NCBI GenBank assembly: GCA_035938215.1 | Contig: DASZHC010000226.1 | Span: forward strand, 1-34,379 | Direction of reading: 5' to 3' | DNA: 34,379 nucleotides | Source of the DNA: DASZHC01 sp035938215 | GTDB taxonomy: Bacteria; Verrucomicrobiota; Verrucomicrobiia; Chthoniobacterales; JAFAMB01 | Shown: piece by piece, positions 5,894 through 15,213 of the stretch | Position numbering within the stretch: position 1 is the stretch's first letter | How the letters are laid out: each line of letters starts with the position of its first letter | Translations under genes and position numbers: made by a program | The notes under the pieces: generated by a model | Seen by the model: the letters and a program-made list of their open reading frames with translations, nothing else | Databases searched by the model: none | What the model was told of the DNA's origin: nothing

Positions 5894-7990
5894 CTAAACG
5901 CGTAGGCTAACCTCTTCGACTCTCTGCCTACCTAAACGCGCTAAAGCAATAAGCAATGCAAACACAGCCGAAAGGAAAACGGGCAACGTATAGCGTTCCG
6001 TGTAATAGACACAGATCGTATTTGCCGCGAATACGGCAATACCTACAATCAAAACAGACCATTTGATGAGGATGGTTCCCGGCATCTCCCGATCAATCAA
6101 GCAAGATATGCCGCCTAGAAGGATCGCCAGAAAGATCAGAAGTCCGATCGGTAGGTTGCGACCGCAAGTGACGTAAGGATCACAGCTCGCTGCATCGACG
6201 GTAACAGTCGCACGAACCATATCAACGCCCGGCAACGCTTGCAATGCAACCCAAGCGTCCGGACGCTTCCTCTTATCCAGGGCGCAGTATAGGTTCGCAC
6301 GGAATGGTGACAAGGCTACCTGCGCATTGTTTGTGTCCAGAAGGCCTCTGAGAAAATCGTTCCAAATTACCGATATCAACTCGGGACGGAACGTCATCAG
6401 ATAGCGCGTGGTCGCCACTAAAGCAACACGGTCAAGTTGGACGCTAATCTTCTGCGCAGGGACACCCGACCGAGCTAGATACTCTGCGATCCTCTGTGCA
6501 GAGCCTTTATAATACGGACCGACCTTTGCTTGTGACTCGATCGCATATCGTACTTGCGGATCGGCGGTTTTTGAACTCAGATTCCGGGCAAGTTGAAGCC
6601 GTTCGGTGACCGGTAATTCATCAAGAAAGGTTCCGATGCGGTCGCTCAAAGTACGGCCAAGAGTAGACCGATACTCATCGTGTACGGCAGCGATCAGCGA
6701 TCGAGCGATCCAGAGATTCAGCCCGATAGCAATCAGCCCTATCGATGCTGCGGCTGCAAAGGCCCGCCCGCGAAACTCTTCAATTTGCGATGAGCGCCAG
6801 CCGATTTTCGCAGCCACACCGAGCAGAACCATCGTCGCGGGCAGCCACACCGCGAAAATGAGGTTGATATGCCGGCTGCCGATCGCTAGGAATAGTGCCA
6901 CACCATAAATGAACCATGCGGCCGGTCGCAAACCGCGAAGGATTGAAAATCCAGCGGCCATGGTTGCGAAAGTTGCAGACACGCTCAGCGCCTCTGATCC
7001 GCAACATTGTACCTGCGTATAAAAGGCGCTTTGCGATGCTAAAAACAGCGCAAAAAAGCATCGCAGCATCCGGTTCTGCGTCACAGAGATTACTGTGTAC
7101 GTCAGGGCGCCGATCAAAAGCGCATGCTGGATGACTACGAGGAGATAAACACCCGGTAGCGAAGGCTCCTGCTGTGCGAAAAGTGAGACCGGCGGTTGGC
7201 GCCCGCCAGCTAACAGCGAGGCAATTGCAAACGGAATGCGTCCCAGAAAGCAATAAACCGGTGGAAAATGCAAAATGTTGAGGTCACTGGCCGGGAGCGC
7301 GAGTTGACCAACCGCGTCGATATCCTTCCATAGAGGTGGGTAGCGTCCCAAGAGGTAGATCGATGGTAGGGAAAGAAGAATTGCCGGCCATTTCCCGAAA
7401 AACGCAATCATCGAACCCACGCCGGTGATAATCCGTCGCCTCCAAAGCGATGCTATTTCTCTGGGGTCACGCAGGCTGAGAAGAACAAATGCGGATGCAA
7501 ACAACCAGACTGTGAAGCAGACGGGTAGCGCGCCCTTCGACACACGAAGGGGCAAATCCACACTGTAGTTTCTGCCATTCGTTCTCGGATCAGAACCATC
7601 AGTAGTCGAAAAAACCAAGCGCCCTTGTTCAGGAACCGAAAAGATCCCCTGCCCAACCCTGGCTACGCTGCCTTCGCGCGGCGAATAGACGGAAAAAATT
7701 TTGCCGTTTTCTCGGATGTTGACCGAATCGGTTTGAGCGCCTCTCGGCGAGTATCGAAGCGGTAAAGGCGATGAATAAGCGAATCCTCCTGTGGGGTGGA
7801 GTTTTGCCGGATCGAGTGCGATCGTCAGGCGAAAAGGATACCCCGACGTCCCTTGAATAGCGCAAAACGCGAGACTCAAAGAGGCGAACCAAAATGCACC
7901 TCTGATGAGTATTAAGCGGCGCGGCTGGAAATTCGTCGGTCTCATTAGGCCCATTAACGCATGGAGCAACAAAAGAGCTAAATAGGGCAT
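5894..7990 (-). CDS. Large polytopic membrane protein, possible GT-C-type glycosyltransferase
   Basis: The family is not recognised with certainty. The 698 residues begin with a membrane segment (PYLALLLLHALMGL) and a second at ~30-48, then an extracytoplasmic stretch of ~100 residues rich in beta-prone sequence, then about eight to ten more membrane segments, a long soluble loop (~430-600) and three helices at the C-terminus. Helix number, large size and the neighbouring Agl23-type protein suggest a GT-C fold that uses a polyprenyl-phosphate sugar, but I cannot point to a catalytic acidic pair with confidence. It is divergent from the Agl23-like gene across a 128 bp gap. Paired cysteines occur in the last periplasmic loop (ASCDPYVTCG). 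Confidence 0.75.
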   Translation of the reverse strand: MPYLALLLLHALMGLMRPTNFQPRRLILIRGAFWFASLSLAFCAIQGTSGYPFRLTIALDPAKLHPTGGFAYSSPLPLRYSPRGAQTDSVNIRENGKIFSVYSPREGSVARVGQGIFSVPEQGRLVFSTTDGSDPRTNGRNYSVDLPLRVSKGALPVCFTVWLFASAFVLLSLRDPREIASLWRRRIITGVGSMIAFFGKWPAILLSLPSIYLLGRYPPLWKDIDAVGQLALPASDLNILHFPPVYCFLGRIPFAIASLLAGGRQPPVSLFAQQEPSLPGVYLLVVIQHALLIGALTYTVISVTQNRMLRCFFALFLASQSAFYTQVQCCGSEALSVSATFATMAAGFSILRGLRPAAWFIYGVALFLAIGSRHINLIFAVWLPATMVLLGVAAKIGWRSSQIEEFRGRAFAAAASIGLIAIGLNLWIARSLIAAVHDEYRSTLGRTLSDRIGTFLDELPVTERLQLARNLSSKTADPQVRYAIESQAKVGPYYKGSAQRIAEYLARSGVPAQKISVQLDRVALVATTRYLMTFRPELISVIWNDFLRGLLDTNNAQVALSPFRANLYCALDKRKRPDAWVALQALPGVDMVRATVTVDAASCDPYVTCGRNLPIGLLIFLAILLGGISCLIDREMPGTILIKWSVLIVGIAVFAANTICVYYTERYTLPVFLSAVFALLIALARLGRQRVEEVSLRV

Positions 7991-8118
7991 TGAAACGGGC
8001 TGATGCCAACTCCAATCTTTTTACGGCCGGCTATGATTGCTGAAAAGGCGGTCGGAATCTCACTGGAAATATCGCCGTCTTCGCATATATATCTGCGCCC
8101 TCTCGGTTACAGCTCAGA

Positions 8119-9711
8119 ATGTTTAAGCGTCAACTCCTATTTCCGGCACTGATACTGTTGCTCGCGGCGGTGTTTCGGCTCGCGTTTCTGGACATTAAAC
8201 CGCCCCATTTCGATGAAGGAATTAACGGCTGGTTCTGCGATCAAATGGCTAAGAACGGGTACTACTCGTACGATCCGAACAATTATCACGGACCGCTGCA
8301 CTTCTATGTTCTTTTTTTCTCACTCATGTCGTTCGGCCGCAATCTTTGGGCCTTGCGGCTGCCGGTGGTGCTTGTGAGCCTGCTCAGCATTTTCTGGGTC
8401 TTCCTCTATCGACCGTTTTTCGGCCGGACAATCTGCTATCTCTCGTCGCTTGCGATGGCAATTTCTCCGGGATTTATCTTTTACAATCGCTATTCCATCC
8501 ATGAATCATGGCTGGTGCTTTTTCTGCTCGTTACCTTCTGGGGACTTTTGGGCATCTGGACATCCAGAGAACCTAAGTACTTTTGGGGAGGCATCCTGGG
8601 CCTGACCGGCATGATTCTCACAAAAGAAACCTATATCATTCACCTTTTCTCTCTGTTTTGTGCCGGCGTCGGGATCGCAATATTGAACAGGTTCTTTCCT
8701 TCAAGCCCAGAACTGAGCCGCGGCAAAGGCAGGCTGCCGATGAATCACATCATTGGCGCAACGGCAGTTGGCTTGGTTCTGATCATATTTTTCTATTCCG
8801 GAAATTTTCGACATTGGAAAGGCTTGGCGGATCTGTTCAGAACCTTCCTTCCATGGACAAAGACAGGCATGGAAGCAGCGGGACACGGCAAAGCCGATTT
8901 CGATTTTCTACCTTTAGTGCCATCCTTTCTAGCGCATGCGCCTGTTTTGGCTTCATTTGTGAACTTCAAATTGAATTGGTATTGGGTGCGGCTGTTGCTG
9001 GATTATGAGTGGCTTGCGGTGTTAGGGTTGGCTTTTTCTTTTCGCTTCCTGTTCGGGGGAAATTCCGGTCTTCGGTTCCTTGCGATTTATGGCCTGGTCG
9101 CTCTATTCGTCTATAGTATCGTTCCCTACAAGACCCCTTGGTGCATCATTTCGGTTGCTTGGCCTTTCTTGTTTCTTGGGGCAGCATTCTTGAAGTTTAT
9201 TGCAACGCGGACCAACCGCGTAATCTCAACACTTGTCGCATTGCCACTGTTCGGACACGCCGCCTGGAAGTCTTATGATTTAAACTTTGTCCATTTCGAC
9301 GACCCGAAAGAGCGCTATGTTTATGTTCAGACGTTTCGTGACTACCATAGTCTGGTAGACCCCATCCTGGCTAAATTAGCCAGGGATCCACAGGCCAAAG
9401 CGGATCTTAAGGGTACCGTTTTACTATCCAGTTATTTTCCAATTCCATGGCTGCTCGGCGATGTCGCTGATATCGGTTACTACGGCGGCGAAGAAGGCAA
9501 ATGGCCTAAGGAGATGGACGCCGATTTCATCGTCCTGGATGAAGACAAGGCCGACGACTTCGAAAAGAATCTGAAGGACAGATATTTCATCGAAGATTTC
9601 AGGCTTCGCGACGGCATGGAAGGAAGTCGGGTCTACTTCAAATACGATACTTTTCGAGACATCTTCCCAGGCAGACAGGCAGACTTCGATCCAGGGCAAT
9701 CTGAAGAATGA
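8119..9711 (+). CDS. Agl23-like GT-C membrane glycosyltransferase (TIGR03663-type)
   Basis: The N-terminus has a membrane helix followed by the first-loop motif PHFDEGINGWF, whose Asp-Glu pair is where GT-C enzymes (GT39/GT83-like) carry catalytic acid residues. The arrangement HGPLHFY downstream, roughly ten membrane helices and a soluble C-terminal domain of ~140 residues match my recollection of the family named 'flippase activity-associated protein Agl23'. Length 530 aa is typical. It probably moves a sugar from a polyprenyl donor onto an extracytoplasmic acceptor; donor and acceptor are unknown. The TGA stop overlaps the next ATG (ATGA), so the two genes are coupled. Confidence 0.82.
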   Translation: MFKRQLLFPALILLLAAVFRLAFLDIKPPHFDEGINGWFCDQMAKNGYYSYDPNNYHGPLHFYVLFFSLMSFGRNLWALRLPVVLVSLLSIFWVFLYRPFFGRTICYLSSLAMAISPGFIFYNRYSIHESWLVLFLLVTFWGLLGIWTSREPKYFWGGILGLTGMILTKETYIIHLFSLFCAGVGIAILNRFFPSSPELSRGKGRLPMNHIIGATAVGLVLIIFFYSGNFRHWKGLADLFRTFLPWTKTGMEAAGHGKADFDFLPLVPSFLAHAPVLASFVNFKLNWYWVRLLLDYEWLAVLGLAFSFRFLFGGNSGLRFLAIYGLVALFVYSIVPYKTPWCIISVAWPFLFLGAAFLKFIATRTNRVISTLVALPLFGHAAWKSYDLNFVHFDDPKERYVYVQTFRDYHSLVDPILAKLARDPQAKADLKGTVLLSSYFPIPWLLGDVADIGYYGGEEGKWPKEMDADFIVLDEDKADDFEKNLKDRYFIEDFRLRDGMEGSRVYFKYDTFRDIFPGRQADFDPGQSEE

Positions 9712-11465
9712 ACTTTCTTCTTTTTGGTACAGGCTGGATCGCCAGCGCCACTGTTTTCGGAGTCCTGTTCAGCTATTCTCCTTGGGAATTGACGCCCACA
9801 ACATCCGCTTTGGCGCTCTCCGCAGGTGTCATCGTCTCGGCGGCGTTCCTGTGGGGGTGGCACGCTCAAAAACCTCTCAAAGTCGGCAATTCCGCGTCTA
9901 TCATCTCGGTCTTGATGTCAGTGCTGTTTCTCGCCTTTACCGTAAGGCAGTTTAGCCAGGTGATCTTCGTCGTAAACGATAGCATCCGAGTTTTATCGCG
10001 TAATAATCTTGGAGACATCTGCCTTCACTTGACGCATATCAACTACCTGGGAAGCAGTCCCCGATACTGGCCGGATAATCCAATCTTCGCGTTTGACAAA
10101 CTCCGTTACCCGATCGGCCTTAATCTCTTCAACGCAGAGTTGGCACAGGTCGGGCTCGCATTGCAAGCCGGTATCATCCTCGTCGCTCTCTTCGGTTCGC
10201 TTTTGACTCTGCGTGCACTCTTCCTGTTTAATGGTTCCTTTGGCGTAACCGCATTTCTTTTCAACGGAGGATTGGCCGGATTCCTTTTCTTCCAATCCTT
10301 CGCCTTGAAGGATTACCAGCAGGACCTTGCATGGAAATCGATTCCATTGGCGATGTTCGTTACTCAACGCGGTTTGCTCTACGCCGTGCCCGCCGGTTTG
10401 CTTCTCCTGCATCATTGGCGAACGACATTGTTCCAGCGGTACCTGGATCGAGGACTGCCGTTCTGGGCCGAATGGCTACTTTACTCCACTATGCCCCTTT
10501 TCCATCTCCACACCTTTCTGTACCTCTCATTTCTTTTGCTCTGCTGGTTTCTGTTCGGCGACCCGAATTGGCGAAGCCATTTGCTTCGCTTGGTTTTCCT
10601 TTCCCTTCTTCCCGCTGGTTTCTGGGTCTACTGCGTTACCGGATTTTCAAAGACAGGAGCTCTCGGTTGGAAGCCTGGATGGATGGCTGATCCCCATGAA
10701 GCATCCTGGTGGTTCTGGGTTCAGAACTTCGGCCTCTTTTTACCCGCTTGCATCGCTTTTCTAATCTACCTGTGCCTCCCAGCCAAACTATTGGTACGGG
10801 ATGGAAAACAAATGCTCCGACTTTTCTTTTTTCCCTCAGCTTTTGTCTTCCTAGCATGCTGCTTTGTTAAATTCGCACCGTGGGAATGGGACAATACGAA
10901 ACTCTTTTTTTGGGCGTATCTGGTCATGCTCTTCTGTTTGTGGGAAGGAGTTTTGAAGAACTGGCCGCTGCTCGCCCGCGTTCCCATTATCGTGGGGCTT
11001 TTTTTCTCCGGAGGCATCAGTCTCCTCGGCGGCACCCTAGCAAACCCGGAAGGCTTTGAGATAGGCCGAGCCAGTGAGTGGAGGCAGGTATCGGCTGCTA
11101 CCCGCACGTTTCCTCCAGAGGCGGTTTTCGCTATTTACCCGACCTATAATCATCCCTTGCTGGTTAATGGCCATCGGGTCGTCATGGGCTTTCCGGGGCA
11201 TCTTTGGAGTCATGGACTTAACTATCGCCCCGTGGAGTTGAAGCTCGAGTCCTTGATGGAATCAGAAACGGGTTGGCAGGCAGTGGCTAAAGAGTTAGGA
11301 GTTGACTACCTGTTCTGGGGACCGCTCGAGCAGGCTAACTACCCCGATTCCGACAAGGAATGGGAAGACACGTGCAGAATCGTGGCCCAAGGTCCTTGGG
11401 GGCGCATTTTCGATCTGCGAGACTTACCGGCAGCAGCCGCGCAAGCGGATGGAAATGGAAGGTAG
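9708..11465 (+). CDS. Polytopic membrane protein, partner of the Agl23-like enzyme
   Basis: The family is not recognised. The 585 residues contain about twelve hydrophobic segments and a soluble C-terminal part (~450-585) with VDYLFWGPLEQANYP near the end, an arrangement common in bacterial glycan-assembly membrane proteins. The loop after the third helix carries conserved-looking charged residues (GDICLHLTHINYLGSS). It overlaps the Agl23-like gene by 4 bases (ATGA), so the two are almost certainly co-translated and may act in one pathway. A REPIN-like element begins 22 bases after the stop and probably ends transcription. Confidence 0.75.
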   Translation: MNFLLFGTGWIASATVFGVLFSYSPWELTPTTSALALSAGVIVSAAFLWGWHAQKPLKVGNSASIISVLMSVLFLAFTVRQFSQVIFVVNDSIRVLSRNNLGDICLHLTHINYLGSSPRYWPDNPIFAFDKLRYPIGLNLFNAELAQVGLALQAGIILVALFGSLLTLRALFLFNGSFGVTAFLFNGGLAGFLFFQSFALKDYQQDLAWKSIPLAMFVTQRGLLYAVPAGLLLLHHWRTTLFQRYLDRGLPFWAEWLLYSTMPLFHLHTFLYLSFLLLCWFLFGDPNWRSHLLRLVFLSLLPAGFWVYCVTGFSKTGALGWKPGWMADPHEASWWFWVQNFGLFLPACIAFLIYLCLPAKLLVRDGKQMLRLFFFPSAFVFLACCFVKFAPWEWDNTKLFFWAYLVMLFCLWEGVLKNWPLLARVPIIVGLFFSGGISLLGGTLANPEGFEIGRASEWRQVSAATRTFPPEAVFAIYPTYNHPLLVNGHRVVMGFPGHLWSHGLNYRPVELKLESLMESETGWQAVAKELGVDYLFWGPLEQANYPDSDKEWEDTCRIVAQGPWGRIFDLRDLPAAAAQADGNGR

Positions 11466-11486
11466 GAGTTGAGGGGTTTGCATGAT

Positions 11487-11567
11487 AGGGACGGCCTCCG
11501 TGCCGTCCGACTTTTTCTGGCCCCGGCAACAAGCAAAAATGGGGCGGCACGGATGCCGTCCGTCCCT
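11487..11567. repeat. REPIN-like paired inverted repeat, copy B
   Basis: The left unit GGACGGCCTCCGTGCCGTCC lies at about 11489-11508. The right unit (about 11542-11567) is its reverse complement with a few changes and ends CGTCCCT. The spacer is ~33 bp and is itself partly self-complementary (CTTTTTC ... GCAAAAAT). The element separates the membrane protein gene from lpdA. Confidence 0.8.
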
Positions 11568-11629
11568 AGGGTCTTCTGAATTCCGAATCCCTCATTGATC
11601 CCTCCCCTCTTTGAGTGAACCATAATGGC

Positions 11630-13039
11630 ATGGCGTCATTCGAAATCATCGTTCTTGGCGGTGGCCCGGCAGGGTACACTGGAGCTATTCGGGCCGCGCA
11701 ACTCGGTTTAAATACTGCCATTATTGACAAGCGCGAAGTTCTGGGCGGCACCTGCCTCAATATCGGTTGCATTCCCAGTAAGGCGCTATTGTTATCCTCG
11801 GAGCACGTTCACTTTGCTCATCATCAGGCCGCTCGTCATGGATTAAAGTTCGAGCAGATTTCGGTGGACCTGAACCAGATGATGAAAAGGAAGGAGGAAG
11901 TTGTGCGGCAACTGACGCAAGGCTTGGAATTTCTGATGAAGAAAAATAAGATCACCCGTCTCTTTGGAGTTGGGCAAGTCGTTGGTCCCGGCAAGGTCGT
12001 CTTGGCGAAAAAGGATGGAAGTCAGGAAGAACTGGACGCGAAGCACGTTGTGCTTGCCACCGGCAGTGTGCCCGCGGAATTGCCGAACATTTCAATTGAT
12101 CGCGAAATTGTCGTGACAAGTGATGAAGCGCTTGGCTTCGAGAAGGTTCCTCGCGATTTGCTGGTGATCGGTGCCGGAGCGATCGGTCTGGAACTGGGTT
12201 CTGTCTGGAGCCGGCTGGGATCAAACGTCACGGTAATCGAGTTTCTTCCGAGAATTGCGGCGACTTTTGATCCGGATGTTACACAGGCTCTTCAAAAGGC
12301 TCTCGAAGCCGACGGATTGAAATTCCATCTCGATACCTCTGTAACCGGCGTAACGGTGCAAAAGGGGGGCGCCAACGTGGAAGCCCTAAGCAAAGGGCAA
12401 CAGAAACTTGAGTTTTCCGCCGAGAAGGTCCTGGTGGCTGTGGGCCGAAGGCCGTTTTTCGACAACGCCGTTGCAAATGACCTCGGACTTAAGGTTACGA
12501 AGACGGGTCGTGTAGCCACCGACAATTCATATCGCACAAGCGTTCCCGGTTTGTACGCGATTGGAGATATTATCGAAGGACCGATGCTTGCCCACAAAGG
12601 AGAGGATGAAGGCGTTGCTTGCGTCGAACGAATTGCCGGCAAGGCGGGTCATGTAAACTATGACGCGATACCGAATATCATCTACACAAATCCGGAGGTA
12701 GCCGGCGTTGGCCTGACCGAGGAACTCGCAAAGAAAAATGGAATTGCAGTCAAAGTTGGCAGATTTCCTTTTGTTGCCAATGGTCGCGCGCTTGCCAATG
12801 ACCAGAGCCAGGGCTTTGCAAAAGTATTGGCGGATCCGAAAACTGATAGATTGCTAGGGGCACAGATTGTAGGATTTGGTGCTTCCGAATTGATCGCGGA
12901 AACAGTCACAGTGCTGGAGTTTGGCGGAAGCGCCGAAGATCTTGGCAGGACAGTACACGCTCACCCGACAATGAGTGAGGCAGTGAAAGAGGCAGCGCTG
13001 GCAGTGCACAACCAGGCGTTCTCAATTCCGCCACGTTGA
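11630..13039 (+). CDS. lpdA: Dihydrolipoyl dehydrogenase (E3)
   Basis: This flavoenzyme reoxidises dihydrolipoamide in 2-oxoacid dehydrogenase complexes and the glycine cleavage system. Features in order: FAD-binding GGGPAG (residues 10-15), redox disulfide GGTCLNIGCIPSK with Cys42 and Cys47, NAD-binding GAGAIGLELG, the FAD motif GLYAIGDI, and the active-site base HAHPTMSE (His445, Glu450). Length 469 aa is standard. ATG 11630 is preferred over GTG 11615, which would add only five residues; neither has a strong ribosome binding site. No E1 or E2 genes are adjacent. recO follows after 12 bases, so they may be co-transcribed. Confidence 0.95.
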   Translation: MASFEIIVLGGGPAGYTGAIRAAQLGLNTAIIDKREVLGGTCLNIGCIPSKALLLSSEHVHFAHHQAARHGLKFEQISVDLNQMMKRKEEVVRQLTQGLEFLMKKNKITRLFGVGQVVGPGKVVLAKKDGSQEELDAKHVVLATGSVPAELPNISIDREIVVTSDEALGFEKVPRDLLVIGAGAIGLELGSVWSRLGSNVTVIEFLPRIAATFDPDVTQALQKALEADGLKFHLDTSVTGVTVQKGGANVEALSKGQQKLEFSAEKVLVAVGRRPFFDNAVANDLGLKVTKTGRVATDNSYRTSVPGLYAIGDIIEGPMLAHKGEDEGVACVERIAGKAGHVNYDAIPNIIYTNPEVAGVGLTEELAKKNGIAVKVGRFPFVANGRALANDQSQGFAKVLADPKTDRLLGAQIVGFGASELIAETVTVLEFGGSAEDLGRTVHAHPTMSEAVKEAALAVHNQAFSIPPR

Positions 13040-13051
13040 TCGGAAATCGCG

Positions 13052-13585
13052 ATGACCGAATCGCTGAATGGGATCGTACTGCGACGCACAAGGTTTTCGG
13101 ATACAAGTTTGATTATCACCTGGCTTACGGATAGCCACGGCAGATTGAAGACCATGGCAAAAGGAGCGCTCCGGCAAAAGAGCCCTTTTGTTGGCAAACT
13201 GGATTTGTTTTTCCATTGCGACCTGATGCTGAGCCTGTCGCGAAAGACCGATCTTCACACGCTTCGCGAAGTCTCTATTCGCGAGACGTTCGATCGGATA
13301 CGAACAGATTATCTGAAGACGAGCGTTGCTTCTTATTTCGTCGAACTAATCGAAGTCGTGACGGAATCCGATCATCCTGTGACAGATATCTATCGGCTTT
13401 TGCTGCGCGCCCTCAATTATCTTAACTCAAAGACACCTGAGCAAAGAGGCGTACTCTTTTTCGAATTGGAACTGTGCAATTGTCTAGGACTGCATTCGTC
13501 CGATTCCCATCCCGCCGCTGAGGCGATCGTTTCAACCTTTGGGCGTCTACCTAAAAGCCGAGCCGCTCTGATGTCCAGATTGTAG
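13052..13585 (+). CDS. recO: Short RecO-type recombination mediator
   Basis: RecO loads RecA onto SSB-coated DNA with RecR. The N-terminal OB fold is visible (GIVLRRTRFSDTSLIITWLTD, then GRLKTMAKGALRQKSPFVGKLDLF), followed by the helical region with FFELELCNCLGLH. The product is 177 aa against about 230-250 for most RecO proteins. The zinc-ribbon or middle segment after the CLGLH helix is missing, but the ending GRLPKSRAALMSRL resembles the usual RecO C-terminus, so this looks like a compact form rather than a truncation. A REPIN-like element begins 38 bases after the stop. Confidence 0.8.
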   Translation: MTESLNGIVLRRTRFSDTSLIITWLTDSHGRLKTMAKGALRQKSPFVGKLDLFFHCDLMLSLSRKTDLHTLREVSIRETFDRIRTDYLKTSVASYFVELIEVVTESDHPVTDIYRLLLRALNYLNSKTPEQRGVLFFELELCNCLGLHSSDSHPAAEAIVSTFGRLPKSRAALMSRL

Positions 13586-13622
13586 GGCTGAGCCTGCAAA
13601 GGAAGCCTCGTTCCTCCTACCG

Positions 13623-13710
13623 GGGAGGGATGGGCTCCGTCCCGTCCCATTTTTCGCCATTCCCGCGCCGACAAAAAGAAAAGTCGGACAGCACGGAGAC
13701 CGTCCCTCCC
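13623..13710. repeat. REPIN-like paired inverted repeat, copy C (diverged)
   Basis: The outer ends GGGAGGGA (from about 13624) and TCCCTCCC (to 13710) are exact inverted repeats. The inner stems GGGCTCCGTCCC and GACAGCACGGAGACCGTC are diverged versions of the family consensus. It lies between the convergent recO and ABC permease genes, where it could terminate both. Confidence 0.7.
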
Positions 13711-13755
13711 TATATAACGTGCCCTGCCAATAACGTCCGACAGAAGCTGTCCTCC

Positions 13756-14985
13756 CTATTCGTGTCGAAGTGCTTCGATTGGATTCAGCGAAGCCGCTTT
13801 GTGAGCCGGGTAAAGTCCAAATCCAATTCCGATCGCCGAACAAAAAACAACGCCGACTAACGCCCAATCCCACGGAAAGATTGTCGCTGCCCGCAGCCAT
13901 ATCGCGAGTCCATTCCCCGCGGCAACGCCGAGAACAATTCCGCCTATCGCTCCCATAAGCGACAGGAACAATGCCTCAAAGAGGAACTGCATGCGGATAT
14001 CAAACTTTCGCGCACCCACCGATTTGCGCATTCCGATTTCCTTTGTTCTCTCGGTGACGCTCACCAACATGATATTCATGATGCCTACGCCGGCAGCAAT
14101 TAATGCAATTGTACTTATTATAAATGCCCCAATTCTGACGTTTCCAGCGATGCTGCGAAACACTCCCTGGATCGAGTCGTTACTATAGATCTCAAAATCG
14201 TTCGCCTCTTCCGGACGCAATCCCCTTGCCTCACGAAAAGCTCCGATTGCAATACCCATAGTCCGTTCGTAGGCGATTTGATTCTGAGCTTCGACAGCAA
14301 CGTTCAGCGATCGTTGCTGGGTACCATAATTTTCAAAGAATTTTGTTATCGGAATCAGGGCGATATTATCATCGTTCGTGCCAAAACCACCTCCTTTTTC
14401 GGCAAGAGTTCCGACGACTTCGTACTCCTTGGAATTTAGCCTTATCATTTTTCCTATGGCGCTTCCCTGGGGGTAGAGCCTATTAATAATCTGTCGCCCG
14501 ACTACGCAAACGTTTCGCGTGAATTCGACATCCTCAGGAGAAAGATTTCTCCCTTCTTTCAGAAGAAAATTGTTCGCGGATAGGAATCCTTCATTGGTTC
14601 CACAGAGCTGGATATTCGGGTTGGTCTTCCTGTTTTCGAATACGCCCTGCGTACTGTCGTCCCAGACCTTGGGACACACAATCGGCGCCTGATCACCAAT
14701 CATCCGGGCAAATTTCAGGTAGGTGCCATAGTCAATATTTCTTCGATTTCGATATTTTTCGTCGCCAGCAACGTGAATTCCAATGGGGTATTTTGAGAGC
14801 TGAAAAATATTCGATCCAAGAAAGCTCAGTCCGGTCTCAATCGAGCTCTGAAGCGCAGAAATCGCGGTCATGACACTGATGATCGAAAAAATTCCGAACG
14901 TAATTCCAGAGGCAGTCAGCGCTGAACGGAGTTTGTTCGTGCCGAGCGCCTTCCACGCCATCCTCATCGTCTCCAGCAACTTCAT
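13756..14985 (-). CDS. MacB-type ABC transporter permease (second permease)
   Basis: One membrane helix near the N-terminus (residues ~18-42, TASGITFGIFSIISVMTAI) is followed by a ~240-residue periplasmic MacB-PCD domain and a C-terminal FtsX-type unit of three helices with the motif RTKEIGMRKSVGARK. Length 409 aa fits the MacB/FtsX permease half. It ends NPIEALRHE, parallel to the upstream permease. Together with the other permease, the ATPase and the MacA-like adaptor it probably forms a heteromeric tripartite-type pump. It is separated from the upstream permease by ~320 bp holding an inverted-repeat element and a long hairpin, so it may be expressed at a different level. Confidence 0.9.
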   Translation of the reverse strand: MKLLETMRMAWKALGTNKLRSALTASGITFGIFSIISVMTAISALQSSIETGLSFLGSNIFQLSKYPIGIHVAGDEKYRNRRNIDYGTYLKFARMIGDQAPIVCPKVWDDSTQGVFENRKTNPNIQLCGTNEGFLSANNFLLKEGRNLSPEDVEFTRNVCVVGRQIINRLYPQGSAIGKMIRLNSKEYEVVGTLAEKGGGFGTNDDNIALIPITKFFENYGTQQRSLNVAVEAQNQIAYERTMGIAIGAFREARGLRPEEANDFEIYSNDSIQGVFRSIAGNVRIGAFIISTIALIAAGVGIMNIMLVSVTERTKEIGMRKSVGARKFDIRMQFLFEALFLSLMGAIGGIVLGVAAGNGLAIWLRAATIFPWDWALVGVVFCSAIGIGFGLYPAHKAASLNPIEALRHE

Positions 14986-14989
14986 CGCT

Positions 14990-15071
14990 AGCGAGGCCGC
15001 CTCAGACTTGCGAGATCTAAGGTCTCAAGGTCGCGTTGGGAGCGGCGCCGATTGGGCGAAGCGGCCTCGCT
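14990..15071. repeat. 11-bp inverted repeat in the leader of the second permease
   Basis: AGCGAGGCCGC (14990-15000) and GCGGCCTCGCT (15061-15071) are perfect inverted repeats around a 60-base loop that holds a shorter GAGA..TCTC pairing. On the minus strand one arm ends four bases before the ATG of the permease at 14985, so the stem could mask its ribosome binding site. The rest of the 14986-15213 gap shows no gene. Confidence 0.5.
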
Positions 15072-15213
15072 CTTGCGGGACTGAGATTTGTTAAGGTTCG
15101 GGGTCACTGCCCGGGTGTGATCAGCAAGCATACGACGTTTGGGTTTTTGATTCGTGCGTGCATTTACAAGTTGTGTGGGAATCCGGTGCCTTTAGCTATC
15201 GCAGTCCCGCTTA

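Noticed and set aside
11573..11600. Fourth heptad array upstream of lpdA
   Set aside because: TCTTCTG followed by AATTCCG hints at the family, but periodicity fades after two or three units.
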